This document shows, in pieces, positions 10,201 to 23,377 of a stretch of DNA of 64,000 bases (within the stretch, counting starts at the first letter, position 1; each line of letters starts with the position of its first letter). The notes beneath the pieces were generated by a model that searched no databases, was not told the origin of the DNA, and saw nothing but the letters and a program-made list of their open reading frames with translations. Location of the stretch: assembly GCA_900074885.1 (NCBI GenBank), contig FJUW01000087.1, positions 1 to 64,000 on the forward strand. The letters are read 5' to 3'. Position numbers and translations under genes: made by a program. This DNA comes from Rhynchosporium graminicola. Lineage: Eukaryota; Ascomycota; Leotiomycetes; Helotiales; Ploettnerulaceae.

Positions 10201-11466
10201 GTTCCATTGATATATCTGTATTCTTAATTTCTTTCGTCTTTACTAGTTTAGCTTTCTTTAGTCTCTCTTTCTTATCTTTTTTCTCTTTCTCTTTCTTTAA
10301 GGTAGCTTCTACTATAGAGTTAATTCTTCGACCTTTTACTTTAGATTCTATATCTACGCTTATTTTAACTATAGAAAGATAGTTAGTATAGCCTAGAGTT
10401 AAAGTATCTTATTTATAGAAGATAAAGCTGAGTAGAAAGTTAAGTTAGTATAGCTTAGAGTTAAAGAGTGTTAGATTATATTATCTAGTTTATTAAGAAG
10501 AGAGAGAGAGCGTAGCTAGAGATAAGTTTATACTTATAACGGGTTGCACCCGGGATGATGCTCGACGCTAAGCATCTAGCTAACTATCACTGCTAAAGCA
10601 CTAGTAGCAGTAGCACTATATCCTCTCCTTTTCTATTAAGAAAGAATTCTCCTCCGCTCTTTAGCTAATTCTTCCTATTGATTAAAGATACTATTTACAT
10701 TATACGTATAATTTATACTCGCCTTATGATATTAAAATTAGCTCGTAAAAATAAGATAAAGTAAAGTAAAGTAAAGGATTAATATTAAGAGTCTCGTAAC
10801 TAAATAAAATTTCCAAATAGATTTATAATATATCTAATAAGCCGAGTCGGCTACCTAACGCGAAGCTTAGTTACTATCGATTATAGAGGTTCTCTAAAAG
10901 TAAGTAGATAATCTCTAAATATAACTAGAAGTAATAATACTAATAGTAATAATAGAAAAGATATATTAAGTCCTCTCTTCCCCTGATAAGTTCTCTAGTC
11001 GATCGAAAGAGTAGAACGTATAGTTAATAGCGATAGAATTAAAGCTTAGGATCGGCAGGAGTACGATTAGTAATAGAGAGGCCCAGACTTTTTTTCTCTA
11101 TACTTCTCTCTCTTCTAAAGTTTAAGGGTTAGTACTTCCTTATATATAAAAAGTAGAAACGAATAGGAACTAGGACCCCCTCGAGCTAGTCCGCTACCTT
11201 GGTAAGATCTCTAATCTTCAGTTCTTTAAAATATTTTCTATTAATACTCGTAGGATAGTATAAGTAATATTTGCAGATCTAGCTGCTCTTAGCTCCTTAG
11301 TACTAGTGTAAGTAAGATAGCTCTACTTATTATTTTATATTTTCTAATAATACTTATAAGATAATAATACTTATATTAGGGCTAGGCTCTATTATATCTA
11401 ATATACGCTTAGGATTAACCCAGCTTCCTTTAAGAGTCTGAACGCCACGCTCTCTAAGCGTATATT
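7248..11466 (-). mobile_element. E0 internal region (left part), RIP-destroyed coding DNA
   Basis: This is 4.2 kb of TA-rich DNA with stops in every frame. Coding character survives only on the minus strand. One segment, roughly 10330 down to 10191, encodes a highly charged Lys/Glu run ending in KEIKNTDISMEL. Another, near 9230-8850, encodes amphipathic helices resembling a Gag-like protein. The + strand open frame at 10194-10382 is only the complement of the Lys/Glu-rich run. A GC-richer patch with GGTTGCACCCGGGATG lies near 10541-10556. No catalytic domain was recognised. Confidence 0.4.
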
Positions 11467-11789
11467 TGTCACGAACTGATTAGCGAGCAGGGAAGGAACT
11501 CACGTGGCTTTAGATTATTTAGATTATTTAGATCTAACTATAAGATCGCCTAGATCTAGCTATAGGATTATTAGGATCTTATAGATCTAGTTAAGAACGA
11601 AAGTTCCATATAAGATTAATATATCTGCTATTAGATAACAGCTTCGTGCTTAAATTCATATATTAAGTAATACTTACTTATATATCTTAATTCCAATTAA
11701 GAACTGAACTTCTTATTTATCTTACTTTATAGCTAATACTAACCGATAGGACTATATACTACGTACTAGTTGGAACTAGGAATATTATA
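11467..11789 (+). repeat. E1 left (5') LTR
   Basis: Starts TGTCACGAACTG and ends in a run equivalent to GGAACGTTATA. The last 200 bp align closely with 33310-33508. About 90 bp shorter than the right LTR in its first half, where both copies carry different short internal duplications. Confidence 0.6.
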
Positions 11790-14054
11790 CTTTAAGTATC
11801 TTACTTGAAGTATCGCTAGTAAGAACGAAATAGCCTCTAAAGAAGAATTAGTTATAAGAGAAAGATCTTAAGTTAATAAGATAAAGAAAACTAATAGAGT
11901 TACTAATAAAGTTACTTTACTCTAAGTTAACTTATCTAATACTTATTATAGAAACTATAATAATTTAGGATAACTTATCCCTTAGTACTAAATACATCTC
12001 GCTTTTAATAGAGATAAGTTCGAAGTAGACTTACTTAAAGTCTTATAGATTACTTTATTTCTTCGTGATACTATAGCTTACTAGATCGAACTAGCCTTAA
12101 GTAATTATTTAGTTAATCGACATCTAACTAGAGCTTATTCTATTATTATAACTAAGAAAAGTCGAGTTATTTTTCGAACTATCGTAGGCTTTACTAATAT
12201 TATTAAAAGAGTCTTCGGAGACCTTAATAAGAAATAATAAGCTAAGAAGTATTTACTCGGAATTCGATAGTAAGGATCTATTTATAAATATACTACTAAT
12301 TCTGCTACTATTATATATAGTTAGATTAGACTAATAGTAGATTAAGAGCTTAATACTACTAAAGCTTTAAGGACTTTATTAAGAATAAGCTCTTTAGAAC
12401 TAATAGACTAGATAATCTAGAGAACTTAATTAAATTATCTATTATTATTAATAAGTATATCTAATAATAAGCGAAGAAGAAAAGAGAATACTTTATATCT
12501 ACTTACCTCTGAAAACCTTAATTTCTATAATAATATAATAAGTATTAGAGATACTTCTAGCTTTACTCGAATAATCAATATAATTATTATAATCTAATAG
12601 AAATAGATAGAGTAAAGAGAGGATCTAAGGGCTAAGCTAAGAAAGATAATATTAAGAGGGGGGTCTTTATTATATATATAATAAGCTAAGATATTTCGCA
12701 TATAATTATTCTTAGAAGAAGAAATAGAAAGAGAAACCTTAGGATAAACCTAAGAGAGAATTCGAACTAGCTAAAAGAAATCTAGAATACTAAGAAGCTT
12801 CTAGTATAGAATAAAATTCGTAGGATTTTATAGCTTATAAATCTAGCAAAGAATACGAAGAGAACTCAATCGAAGTTCTAGATAAAGACTAAGAGAGCTA
12901 GAGTATTATGAATAAAAGTAACTACTTATTTAATAATTTTCTATATAATAATAAGAATTAGACTCTTCGAAATCATGAAAATAAAAACAGAATATAAGTC
13001 TATAATAGAACTAATTCTAATCTTATAGAATATTACTAAACTTATAATATACTTAACCTAAGTATATATTCTATTATAGCTTATTATAATATTATTACTA
13101 TTATATTCTAAGTTAACACTAGGAATATTAAAGAATAATTAGATTATTATATAGCCAACCTCGAAGAAGAACCTAAACTAAAAGAGTTTTAATAATTAGA
13201 TTAGTTCCTTCGACTTAAGGATATTTAAGCTATTATTAAGGAAATAAGAGAAGAAAACTATTAGTAAAGAAGATAATATCTATTAGAACTAGCTACTTAT
13301 TAGAAAATAGTACTAGATCTTATCTAAAGATAAGCTAGTCTCTATTATTATATATCTTATACTCTAATAACTTACGAACTTAGCCTTAGGATTTAGTTAA
13401 ACGAAATAATAGAGAGAATTTTTTAGGAAATACGTAATTATCTCTTAATAGAACTGTTATACTTAGAGCTTACTACTATTAGAGAGTTCGATTAGTTAAT
13501 CTTACTAGTTATAATAGATAATACTAAGATGAAAGCTCTTATTAATTCAGAAGCTATTAGACGCTTTATAAACCTAGCTTTTATCGAGAAATAGAATATT
13601 CTTATTATTATTAATCTAAAACTATATCGTCTTATTTTATTAGATAGAAAAAGCGCCGGATTAAATAGATAAGTTTATAGAAGAATAAGAGGAATAAAGA
13701 TGATCGTTAATAGATACGAAGAAATACTCTACTTCGATATTATGTTTATTAGATAATATAATATTATATTAGAAATATTATAGCTATATGGTTATAATCC
13801 TAATATTAACTAAGTAATTAAGAGATTTATATTTAGTAATTATAAATATAAATATAATCAACTAGCTAATAAAATAGAAGCTAGTACTATCTCTTTAATA
13901 ATAATACTAATATACTCTAGCTAATTAAGTCGATTTCTTAATTAGATAGAACTTAAGAATTATCTTAGTTAGATAGATATTATTTAGGAATAATTACTCA
14001 AACTATATAGGAAGTTCTGAAATTATTTAAGGATCTATAGGATATAAGAGCTCT

Positions 14055-14160
14055 ACTTAAGTATAAAACCTAAGATTATAAGATAAACTTTAAGAATAGA
14101 TTTATACTTAAGTATAAAACCTAAGATTATAAGATAAACTTTAAGAATAGATTTATACTT
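14055..14160 (+). repeat. Perfect 51-bp tandem duplication inside E1 pol
   Basis: Units 14055-14105 and 14106-14156 are identical base for base and then continue four bases into a third. Perfect identity in an otherwise heavily mutated element means the duplication arose after RIP, or is an assembly artefact. The length is 17 codons. Confidence 0.85.
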
Positions 14161-14689
14161 ATTATAAAGAAACTTTATTATTATAATTATAATACTTTAA
14201 GAACGCTTAAGGAGTATTAAGAGTTAAGTACAAATAAAAGATAGATTCGGGAATCTAAGTTATCTTATACTATTAATATACTAATAGTTAAGAAGCAGAA
14301 GATCCTAAAGGAAGACCTTACGAAGACTATCAGATAATTAATAATAAGATTATAAGAGATATATACCTTTTACTAAATATATAATACTTATAAGATAAGC
14401 TAGCTAAAGTAAAGATATATACTAAATTAGACTAATAAAACGCGTTTGATTTAATCCGGATTAAGAAGAGATATAAATAGAAGATTACTTTCGTATTACT
14501 CTTAAGATTATAGGAATATATAATAATATTATTTAATTTGACAAATACTTTAGCCATATATTAGAGATAGAATAACGATATTCTTAAGAATTTTATTAGG
14601 AAGTTGATTATATACTACTTAAACAATATCCTAGTATACTCGGAAACTATCGAAGTATACTAGAGTTATATTACTTAAGTTATAGAAGC

Positions 14690-14917
14690 TGTCGTACACT
14701 TTCACCTATTATATATAGTCACGTTATGTCTGATCACTTGCGCAGCTTAGTATATGCTTATATAATCTCCTCATGTATTTAAAGTAAGCTTTCTCTCTTC
14801 CTTCTGAAGAGATAACGCTCTCTATAATTAATATTCAGAGACTACTTCAATTCTCTATCTCCTGATACCTTAAAGTGATCTTTTACTACTAATAAAGCCT
14901 GCCTTACTTCTGTATCA
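14690..14917. mobile_element. 228-bp insertion in E1 reverse transcriptase, with target duplication
   Basis: The E1 RT frame reads 'VIEAL' up to 14690 and resumes with the next residues after 14925. Between them is a less RIP-mutated segment that starts TGTCGTACAC and ends TGTATCA. ATAGAAGCT occurs perfectly on both sides (14682-14690 and 14917-14925). TG...CA ends and an internal TATATAA suggest a solo LTR or a short non-autonomous element. The 7-9 bp duplication is longer than usual for LTR elements, and no terminal inverted repeat is visible, so the class is open. Confidence 0.65.
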
Positions 14918-17277
14918 TAGAAGCTTTACATAAGGTAGTTTCTAAACTAAAGTTTTCGAAATATAAATTCTTAGTTAAATAAGTTACTTTCTTAAAATAT
15001 ATTATTCGCTTAAGAGAAATAACTATTAATATAGAGAAAATTAGAGCTATAAAAGAATAAGAAACTCTGAAGAATATTAGGAATATAAAGTTATAATAAA
15101 GTTTCGCTAACTTCTACTAATAGTTTATTAGAGATTATTCTAAGATTACTAAACTACTTATAAACTTAATAAAAAAAAGCGTTTTCTTTATATAATCTGA
15201 TTAATATAAGGAGGCTTTCTAGCGAATTAAGAAAGAATTTATAAAAGAACTAATCTTATATAGTTTCGATAAAGAGAAAGAAAGTATAATAGAAATAGAT
15301 ACCTCTAATACTTATACTAATATAATATACTTATAGCGAGATAATAAAAGGCGACTTTACTTAGTTACTTGCTTCTTAGAGAAGATACCTTCAGCTAAAT
15401 AGAACTATAATATCTATAAGAAGGAACTTATAGCGATTATTAAAGTATATAAATACTAGAAGATATACTTATAAAGAGCTAAGTTTTTTACTATTATTTA
15501 TATCGATTATATAAATCTCTGAACTTTTATAATTACTAAAGTCTTAGATGATCGTCGATTAGCTTAATAGTCTAAGGAACTAGCCTCGTTTAACTTAGTT
15601 CTTAAGTATATATAAGAGAAAGATAATATAAGAGTAGATATTCTAAGTAGATTACTAAGTTATAAAGATAATAAGATCTATAACTAGATTGCGTTATAAT
15701 AATAGCTAGAAAATAGAGATATAATTACTAATATCTAAGAAGCTACTATAATTAAGTAGGAAATTAAAAGTTCTTAGTAAAATACTTTAAACGAAGCTTA
15801 GAAGAAAGATAAGCTATCTTTAGATTAGACTAAGAAACTTATTACTAAGAATATAATTAAAAATAGTATTATACGAGTTGATAAGATAATTTAGCTTCTA
15901 TTAAGTTTAATAGAGATATATATTAAAGAATAGCACGAGCTTCCCGCGTATAGATACTAAAGAATATAAAGAATATATCTGAGGATTTTATGAAATTACT
16001 AGTCGGAAGGACTCTAACGCGTAACTAATAAAGTACTAGCTAACTATAATACTAATATTAGAAATAAGTCTTCTTGATATATACCTTATAAGTAGATAAT
16101 TATAATACTAATACCTTTAACCTCTGGGAAATCGATTTCATAGGACTTTATAGGGCTATTACTACTATCGAAAAACCTAGTTATAGGAGTTAGCTATAAT
16201 ATAATACTTATTATTATAGAAAGACTTATTAAATGTATAATCTTAATACTAGTCTTATCTACTCTTATAGCCGAATATTAAGTATAAGTATATCTTAGGA
16301 AGGTAGTCTCTAAGTATAAAGTACCTGAAGAAATAATATCAGATCGAGATAAACTATTTTTATTAAAGTTCTGAAACGCTTTGATAAGTTTCTTAGGAAT
16401 AAAAAGGAAATTATTAATAGCTTTCTATCCTTAAACTAATAAAGGGAGTGAAAAGATGAACTAGATCGTTAAAGTATATTTATATTACTAGATTAATTAT
16501 TAGTAAAAGAGTTAGATAGAACTACTATTACTTATAGAATTCGTATATAATAGCTCGATTATAGAAATAATAAAAGTTATACTATTCTTCGCAAGTTATA
16601 GTTATAAATCTATAGCTTATAGAGAGCTTAATATTAATATTAAGAATAATAATATAGCTTATATCTAGGTTCGGAATATCTAGGACCTCTATAAAGAACT
16701 TATAGAAGAACTCTAATCTATATTAGAGACGAATACTTACTATTATAATAAGAAATATAGTTAGAAGCTAATACTAGAGAAGAAGGATAAGATTTATTTT
16801 CTACGGAAAAATATTAATATATAGAGACTAAGTAATAAGCTAGACTATAAGAAACTTGGACTATTTAAAATTAAATAAGTTAAAGGACCTTTAAATTACG
16901 AACTCTAGCTATTAGCTATAATAAAGAAGATATTCCTAATATTCTATAAATCCTTATTAGAAAAAGTATTACCGGGAGTATTACTAGCCCCGAAGATATA
17001 CACTAAACTAATTAATCTACTCGTAGAGTATAATATATAGGAACTACTAGATTATTAGTATAAAAGAGGTATTATTAGATATCTAATAAAGTAGAAGAAT
17101 TATCTATATTCGGATAATATATAAGAATCTAAGTTAAGCCTTTACTACTTAGTATTATTAGCTAATTTCTATCGATAAAACTTAGATCTACTTAGAGCGG
17201 GTCCGTAGGGTCGAAAGGAAGGTCGACCGTCGGGCCGAACGAGGGGTCGATAGAGACGTCGAAACTAGAGGGTTCTG

Positions 17278-17512
17278 TGTGACGCTTGCTCTAGAAAGGT
17301 CTTAAAACTACCTGAGTAATAAGATCTAATATTACTATAAATATAAAGTAGTAAGAATCACTTGAGAATATATAACTAAGGAGTAAAGAAGTAGAGAGAG
17401 AAGGGAAGTATATATATGAAAAGGGGCCCCTAAACTCTACTCGTATAATCTCGCTTAGTAGTAAGTGTTTCTACTAATAGGGAGAAACCTCTAAACCTGA
17501 CTAGTTATTATA
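17278..17512 (-). repeat. E2 left (3') LTR, 235 bp
   Basis: Starts TGTGACGCTTGC and ends TTATTATA (RIP form of CGTCACA). Flanked on the left by the target duplication TTCTG. Carries the E2-specific GAAGGGAAG variant. Confidence 0.85.
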
Positions 17513-20512
17513 CTACCCCCCTCTCCGAAAAAAGCTCGCCCTCGAGCGTTAGTCTATTTCCTTATTACTATTAAGATAGTCGTAATTATTAATTCTATCG
17601 TAGAAAGCTTTTAGCTAATCAGGTAGTTTAGCAGGAGGTCTAGCTTACATTAGATTATTAAAGTGGAATTATTATAGCTTAGCGGGAGCGTATTTGACGT
17701 CTATAGCGTCGTACTATATGAGATCGACGTCTTAATTTAACTAGGAAACTCGGTATAAGAGGCTATTACGCTACTTACGGTACGTAAGTATATCTTCGAT
17801 CTCCTATTTATCGTTACTAGTGATATTAATAAGTAGTAGCAGTAGTAAGGTTTATCCTAGTAAGGGGTCGTTTAGATGCTTCTGTAGCTTAGTAGCAGGG
17901 AATACGTTATATACTTTTATACTAATAGGGAGCTCTAGACGATAAGAGCTTCCGACCTTTTTAATTATATAGAAGAGTCCGTTAATTAGGAAGTCGAGTT
18001 TTTTACTAGGTCGAGTACTTATAAAGTAGCGTATATCTAGCTAGATAAGGTCGTCTATAGTGAAGTCGACTTTATAGCGTAAGCGATTATAGGATTAGGA
18101 TATCTTAGCTTATATACGTTAGAGGCTTAATTAAGCGGTAGTCTAGGTATCGCGTAGACGATTAGCGTAATCTAGAGCTTACTAAGTATTTAACTTATTA
18201 GTAGATATAGTAGAGTCAAGTAAGTCTTTCTAATTCTAATTAACGCGGGGTATATATCTATAAACGACTTTAAAGGGTAAGAGACCTCTAAGGGATTCGT
18301 AAGAGAGAGTTATCTGGGTATAGTCTATAATAAGTAAGAATTCCGACTAGTCGTCTTAATATAAGAGATAAAAGGTCGTGATCTGCGTTAGAGATATTAG
18401 TTATAGATCTCTATTTAGCTATCTATTTACGAGTAGTCTACTATAGAAAGCTATCTTTTAGTGCTAAGAATCGTGATAACTATAGTCTAAAAACGGGAAA
18501 CGAATTAAGGCCCTCTATCAGAGGTAATTATTAATAGAGCTCCGAAATAGTAGTATACGTAGTATAAGTAAAGCTTTATAAGGTCGCGCGTATCGGAGGT
18601 CTTTCGGTATAGAATACTAATTACTTATTTACTAAAATAGTCGATAAATATAAGAACGTTATTATAGCTATATTTATCGCGGTTGAAGCTATAGTAGTCG
18701 ATTATAATATACTCCTATAGATATAATAGTATAAGCAGAGGTTAGAGAAAGCTTAGTTTCTTATCGCGCGGCACTTAAATTCGTTAGTAAGTATAATAGT
18801 TATAGTAGTACTAGTTAATAGTTAAAGCGATTCCGTACTACTAGTATTATAATACTAATAGTTATAAGGTCTTCTTTATACTTAGATAAGTAGTCTCTAA
18901 TCGGTCGTATACTTCGCGTATAAGTAGCGTGCGAAAGTATAAAATATTAAGTATAATTAGTCTTCTTTTATAGAGTAGAAGATCTTTTTCTATAGTTAGT
19001 TTTCTAGGAGTAGCAGAGAGAGCTTATTTCCGTAGTACTTAGAGTAATAGCGTAATACGATTAGTATTAAGTACTTACTATACTATAGAAAAGACTAGCG
19101 ATAGGTCGGCAACTTCTAAGGCGTTAATAAGCTTAAAGTTATCTATAGAGTCGAAGTCGTTCCGGAGGTTGCTTATAAGTAGTACTAGATCGATTTAGTC
19201 TTCGCGTAGTAGCTACTATAAACGCTAAGTTCTTTTAGCGTTATTCTAGTTATCTAATTTATCTATTCTGCGAGAGAGAGCGTTAGCGAGTAGATTATGC
19301 TTCCTAGGTCGATAGGTAATTATAAAGTTATAATCTGCGAGTAGCTTAGCCTATCGGGCTTATCGTGCGTTTAGCTATTTAGAGGTTATAAAGTACTTAA
19401 GAGCTTTATAATTAGTAATAACGCGGATCTGATATAGTGCGCCTACGAGCTCAGATCTCTAGTTACTGAAAGATCGTATAATTACGAGTATTTCCTTATC
19501 GTAGATAGCGTAATTAAGCTCGGCAAGTAGTATAGTCTTAGAGAAGTAAGCTACTAGGAACTAGTCTTCGTCGTGCTATTGCGATAGTATATCTGCTATT
19601 ATTCTATTACTAGCGTCTATTTCGATTATATAAGGTAGATATTACTAATAATAGTAGAAGAGTAGTACCGAAGTGAGAGCGTGCTTTAAGTGATTAAAGG
19701 TATCTTTATACTCCCTAGCGAACCGAAATAATATATTGTTTTTAGTAAGTTATATAAGAGGTTTTACGATAATTCCGTAGTCCTTAATAAATCGTTAGTA
19801 GAAGTTGCAAAAGCCTAAGAACGATTATACGCTCTTAACTATAGTTAGGTAATTCTAAGATTATATAATATTAACTTTCTTAGGGTCTACCTCGATCTTA
19901 GAAGTAGAGATAATAAATCTAAGGTATTTAGTGCGAGTAATATTGAATTCATACTTCTTAAGGTCGGCTTATAATCTAGCGTCTTATAATCCTTGCAGTA
20001 CTTTATATACGTGTAATTGATATTATAGTGGGTTATTAGAGTAGATCAGAATATTATCTAGATATACTATATAGAAGTCGTCTAAGTAGTCGAATAAGAT
20101 ATTATTCATATATCGCTAGTATATCGTAGGGCCGTTAGTTAGACCGAAAGGGAGTACCTTGCACTTATATATACTATAATAGGTCCGGAAGGTCGTATAC
20201 TCTTCAGAGGCTAGATCTATTCGAATTCGGTAGAACGCCTAGCGAATATCTAGTTTAGTAAATATCTTAGTAGTAGAGATTCTAGCTAGCGTTTTATCGA
20301 TTAATAGCAGTAGATATTAATCCTTCCTCGTGAGATTATTAAGTGCGCGAAAGTCGATATAGAATCTTAGACTTCTATTAGCTTTCTTAACGAAAAGAAT
20401 AAGTATAGCATATAGTGCTTAAGAAGGTTTAATAAAACCTTTAGCTAAGTTATTAGTAATATACGCCTTAACGACTTTAAGTTCTTCAGCTGATATCTTA
20501 TATAAGAGGGAG

Positions 20513-20747
20513 TGTGACGCTTGCTCTAGAAAGGTCTCAAAACTACCTGGGTAATAAGACCTCATATTACTATGAATATAAAGTAGTAAGAATCACTTGA
20601 GAATCTATAACTAAGGAGTAAAGAAGTAGAGAGGGAATAGAAGTATATATATAAAAAGGGGCCCCTAAACTCTACTCGTGTAATCTCGCTTAGTAGTAAG
20701 TGTTTCTACTAATAGGGAGAGACCTCCAAACCTGACTAGTCGTTATA
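20513..20747 (-). repeat. E3 left (3') LTR, 235 bp
   Basis: Starts TGTGACGCTTGC and ends CGTTATA. Preceded by the target duplication GGGAG. Shares the GAGGGAATAGAAG variant with 28967-29201 only. Confidence 0.88.
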
Positions 20748-20835
20748 TTACTCCCCCCTCCGAAAAAAGCTCGCCCTCGAGCGTTAGTTTATCTCCTTAT
20801 TACTATTAAGGTAGTCGTAATTATCAATTCTATTA

Positions 20836-23376
20836 TAGAAAGCTTTCAGCTAATTAGGTAGTCTAGCAGGAGGTCTAGCTTACGTTAGGTTATTAAGGTG
20901 GAATTATTATAGCTTAGCGGGAGCGTATTTAACGTCTATAGCGTCGTACTATATGAGATCGACGTCTTAATTTAACTAGGAAACTCGGTATAAGAGGCTA
21001 TTACGCTACTTACGGCACGTAAGTATATCTTCGATCTCCTATTTATCGTCACTAGTGATATTAATAAGTAGTAGTAGTAATAAAGTTTATCCTAGCAAGG
21101 GGTCGTTTAGATGCTTCCGTAGCTTAGCAGCAGGGAATACGTTATATACTTTTATACTAGTAGGGAGCTCTAGGCGATAAGAGCTTCCGACCTTTTCAAT
21201 TATATAGAAAGGTCTATTAGTCGGGAAGTCGAGTTTTTTACTAGGTCGAGTACTCGTAAAGTAGCGCATATCTAGCTAGATAAAGTCGTCTATAGTAAAT
21301 AAGAATTCCGACTAGTCGTCTTAATAATAAGAGATAAAAGGTCGTAATCTGCATTAGAGATATTAGTTATAGATCTCTGTTTAGCTATCTGTTTATAAGT
21401 AGTCTACTGCAGAAAGCTATCTTTTAGTACCGAGAATTATAATAACTGCAGTCTAAAAATAAGAAACGAATTAAGGCCCTCTATTAAAGGTAATTATTAA
21501 TAGAGCTCCGAAATAGCAGTATACGTAATATAAGTAAAGCTTTATAAGATCGCGCGTATCAGAGGTCTTTCGGTATAAAATACTAATTACTTATTTACTG
21601 AAACGGTCGATAAATACGAGAACGTTATCGTAGCTATATTTATCGCAGTTAAAGCTATAGTAATCGATTGTAATATGCTCCTATAGACGTGACGGTATAA
21701 GCAGGGGTTAGAGGAGGCCCGGTTTCTTATCACGCGGCACTTGAATTCGTCGGTAAGTATAATAATTACGATAGTACTAGTTAATAGTTAAAGCGATTCC
21801 GTACTACTAGTATTATAATACTAGTAGTTATAAGGTCTTCTTTGCACTTAGATAAGTAGTCTCTAATCGGTCGTGTACTTCGCGTATAAGTAGCGTACGA
21901 AGGTATAAGACGTCAGGTATAATTAGTTTTCCTTTATAGAGTAGAAGATCTTTTTCTATAGTTAGTTTTCTAGGAGTAGTAGAGAGAGCTTATTTCCGTA
22001 AAGCTTAGAGTAATAGCGTAGTGCGATTAGCGTTAAGTACTTATTATACTATAGAAAAGACTAGCGATAGGTCGGCGACTTCTAAGGCGTTAATAAGCTT
22101 AAAGTTATCTATAGAGTCGGAGCTATTCCGGAGGTTGCTTATAAGTAGTACTAGATCGATTTGGTCTTCGCGTAGTAGCTGCTATAAACGCTAGGTTCTT
22201 TTAGCGTTATTCTAGTTATCTAATTCATCTGTTTTATAAGAGAGAGTATCAGCGAGTGGATTATACTTCCTAGGTCGATAGGTAATTATAAAGTTATAAT
22301 CTGCGAGTAGCTTAGCCTATCGGGCTTATCGTGCGTTTAGCTATTTAAAGGTTATGAAGTACTTAAGAGCTTTATAGTTAGTAACAACGCGGATCTAATA
22401 TAGTACGCCTACGAGCTCAGATCTCTAGTTACTAAAAGATCGTATAATTACGAGTATTTCCTTATCGTAAATAGCGTAATTAAGCTCGGCAGGTAGTATA
22501 GTCTTAGAGAAGTAGGCTACTAGGAACTAGTCTTCGTCGTGCTATTGCGATAGCACACCTGCTATTACTCTATTACTAGCGTCTGTTTCGATTATATAAG
22601 GTAGATATTGCTAATAGTAATAGAGGAGTAGTACCGAAGTGAGAGCGTGCTTTAGGTGATTAAAAGTATCTTTATACTCCCTAGCGAACCGAAATAATAT
22701 ATTATTTTTAGTGAGTTATATAAGAGGTTTTGCGATAATTCCGTAGTCCTTAATAAATCGTTAGTAGAAGTTATAAAAGCCTAAGAACGATTATACGCCC
22801 TTAACTATAGTCGGGTAATTCTAAGATTATATAATATTAACCTTCTTAGGGTCTACCTCGATCCTAGAAGTAGAGATAATAAATCTAAGGTATTTAGTGC
22901 GAGTGACGTTAAATTCATACTTCTTAAGGTCGGCTTATAATCTAGCGTCTTATAATTGTTATAATACCTTATATATATATAATTAATACTATAATAGGTC
23001 GTTAGAGTAGATCAGAATATTATCTAGATATGCTATATAGAAGTCGTCCAAGTAGTCGAATAAGACGTTATTTATATATCGCTAGTATATCGTAGGGCTA
23101 TTAGTCAGACCGAAAGGGAGTACCTTGCACTTATATATACTATAACAGGTCCGGAAGATCGTATACTCTTTAGAAGCTAGATCTATTCGAATTCGGTGGA
23201 ATACCTAGCGAATATCTAGTTTAGTGAATATCTTAGCAGTAGAGATTCTAGCTAGCGTTTTATCGATTAATAGCAATAGATATTAATCCTTCCTCGTAAG
23301 GTTATTAAGTGCACGAAAGTCGATATAGAATCTTAGACTTCTATTAGCTTTCTTAACGAAAAGAATAGGTATAGCG
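20836..23376 (-). repeat. E3 duplicated block, copy A (2541 bp)
   Basis: Repeats at 23378-25918 with an offset of exactly 2542. The first 2.3 kb or so is nearly identical, RIP mutations included. The last roughly 220 bp differs at many transition positions. Covers the 3' half of pol (RT to the C-terminal end). Ends at the N at 23377. Confidence 0.85.
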
Positions 23377-23377
23377 N

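Noticed and set aside
10194..10382. 62-codon + strand open frame in E0
   Set aside because: It is the complement of a Lys/Glu-rich minus-strand coding remnant; the Ser/Phe-rich translation is an artefact of that.
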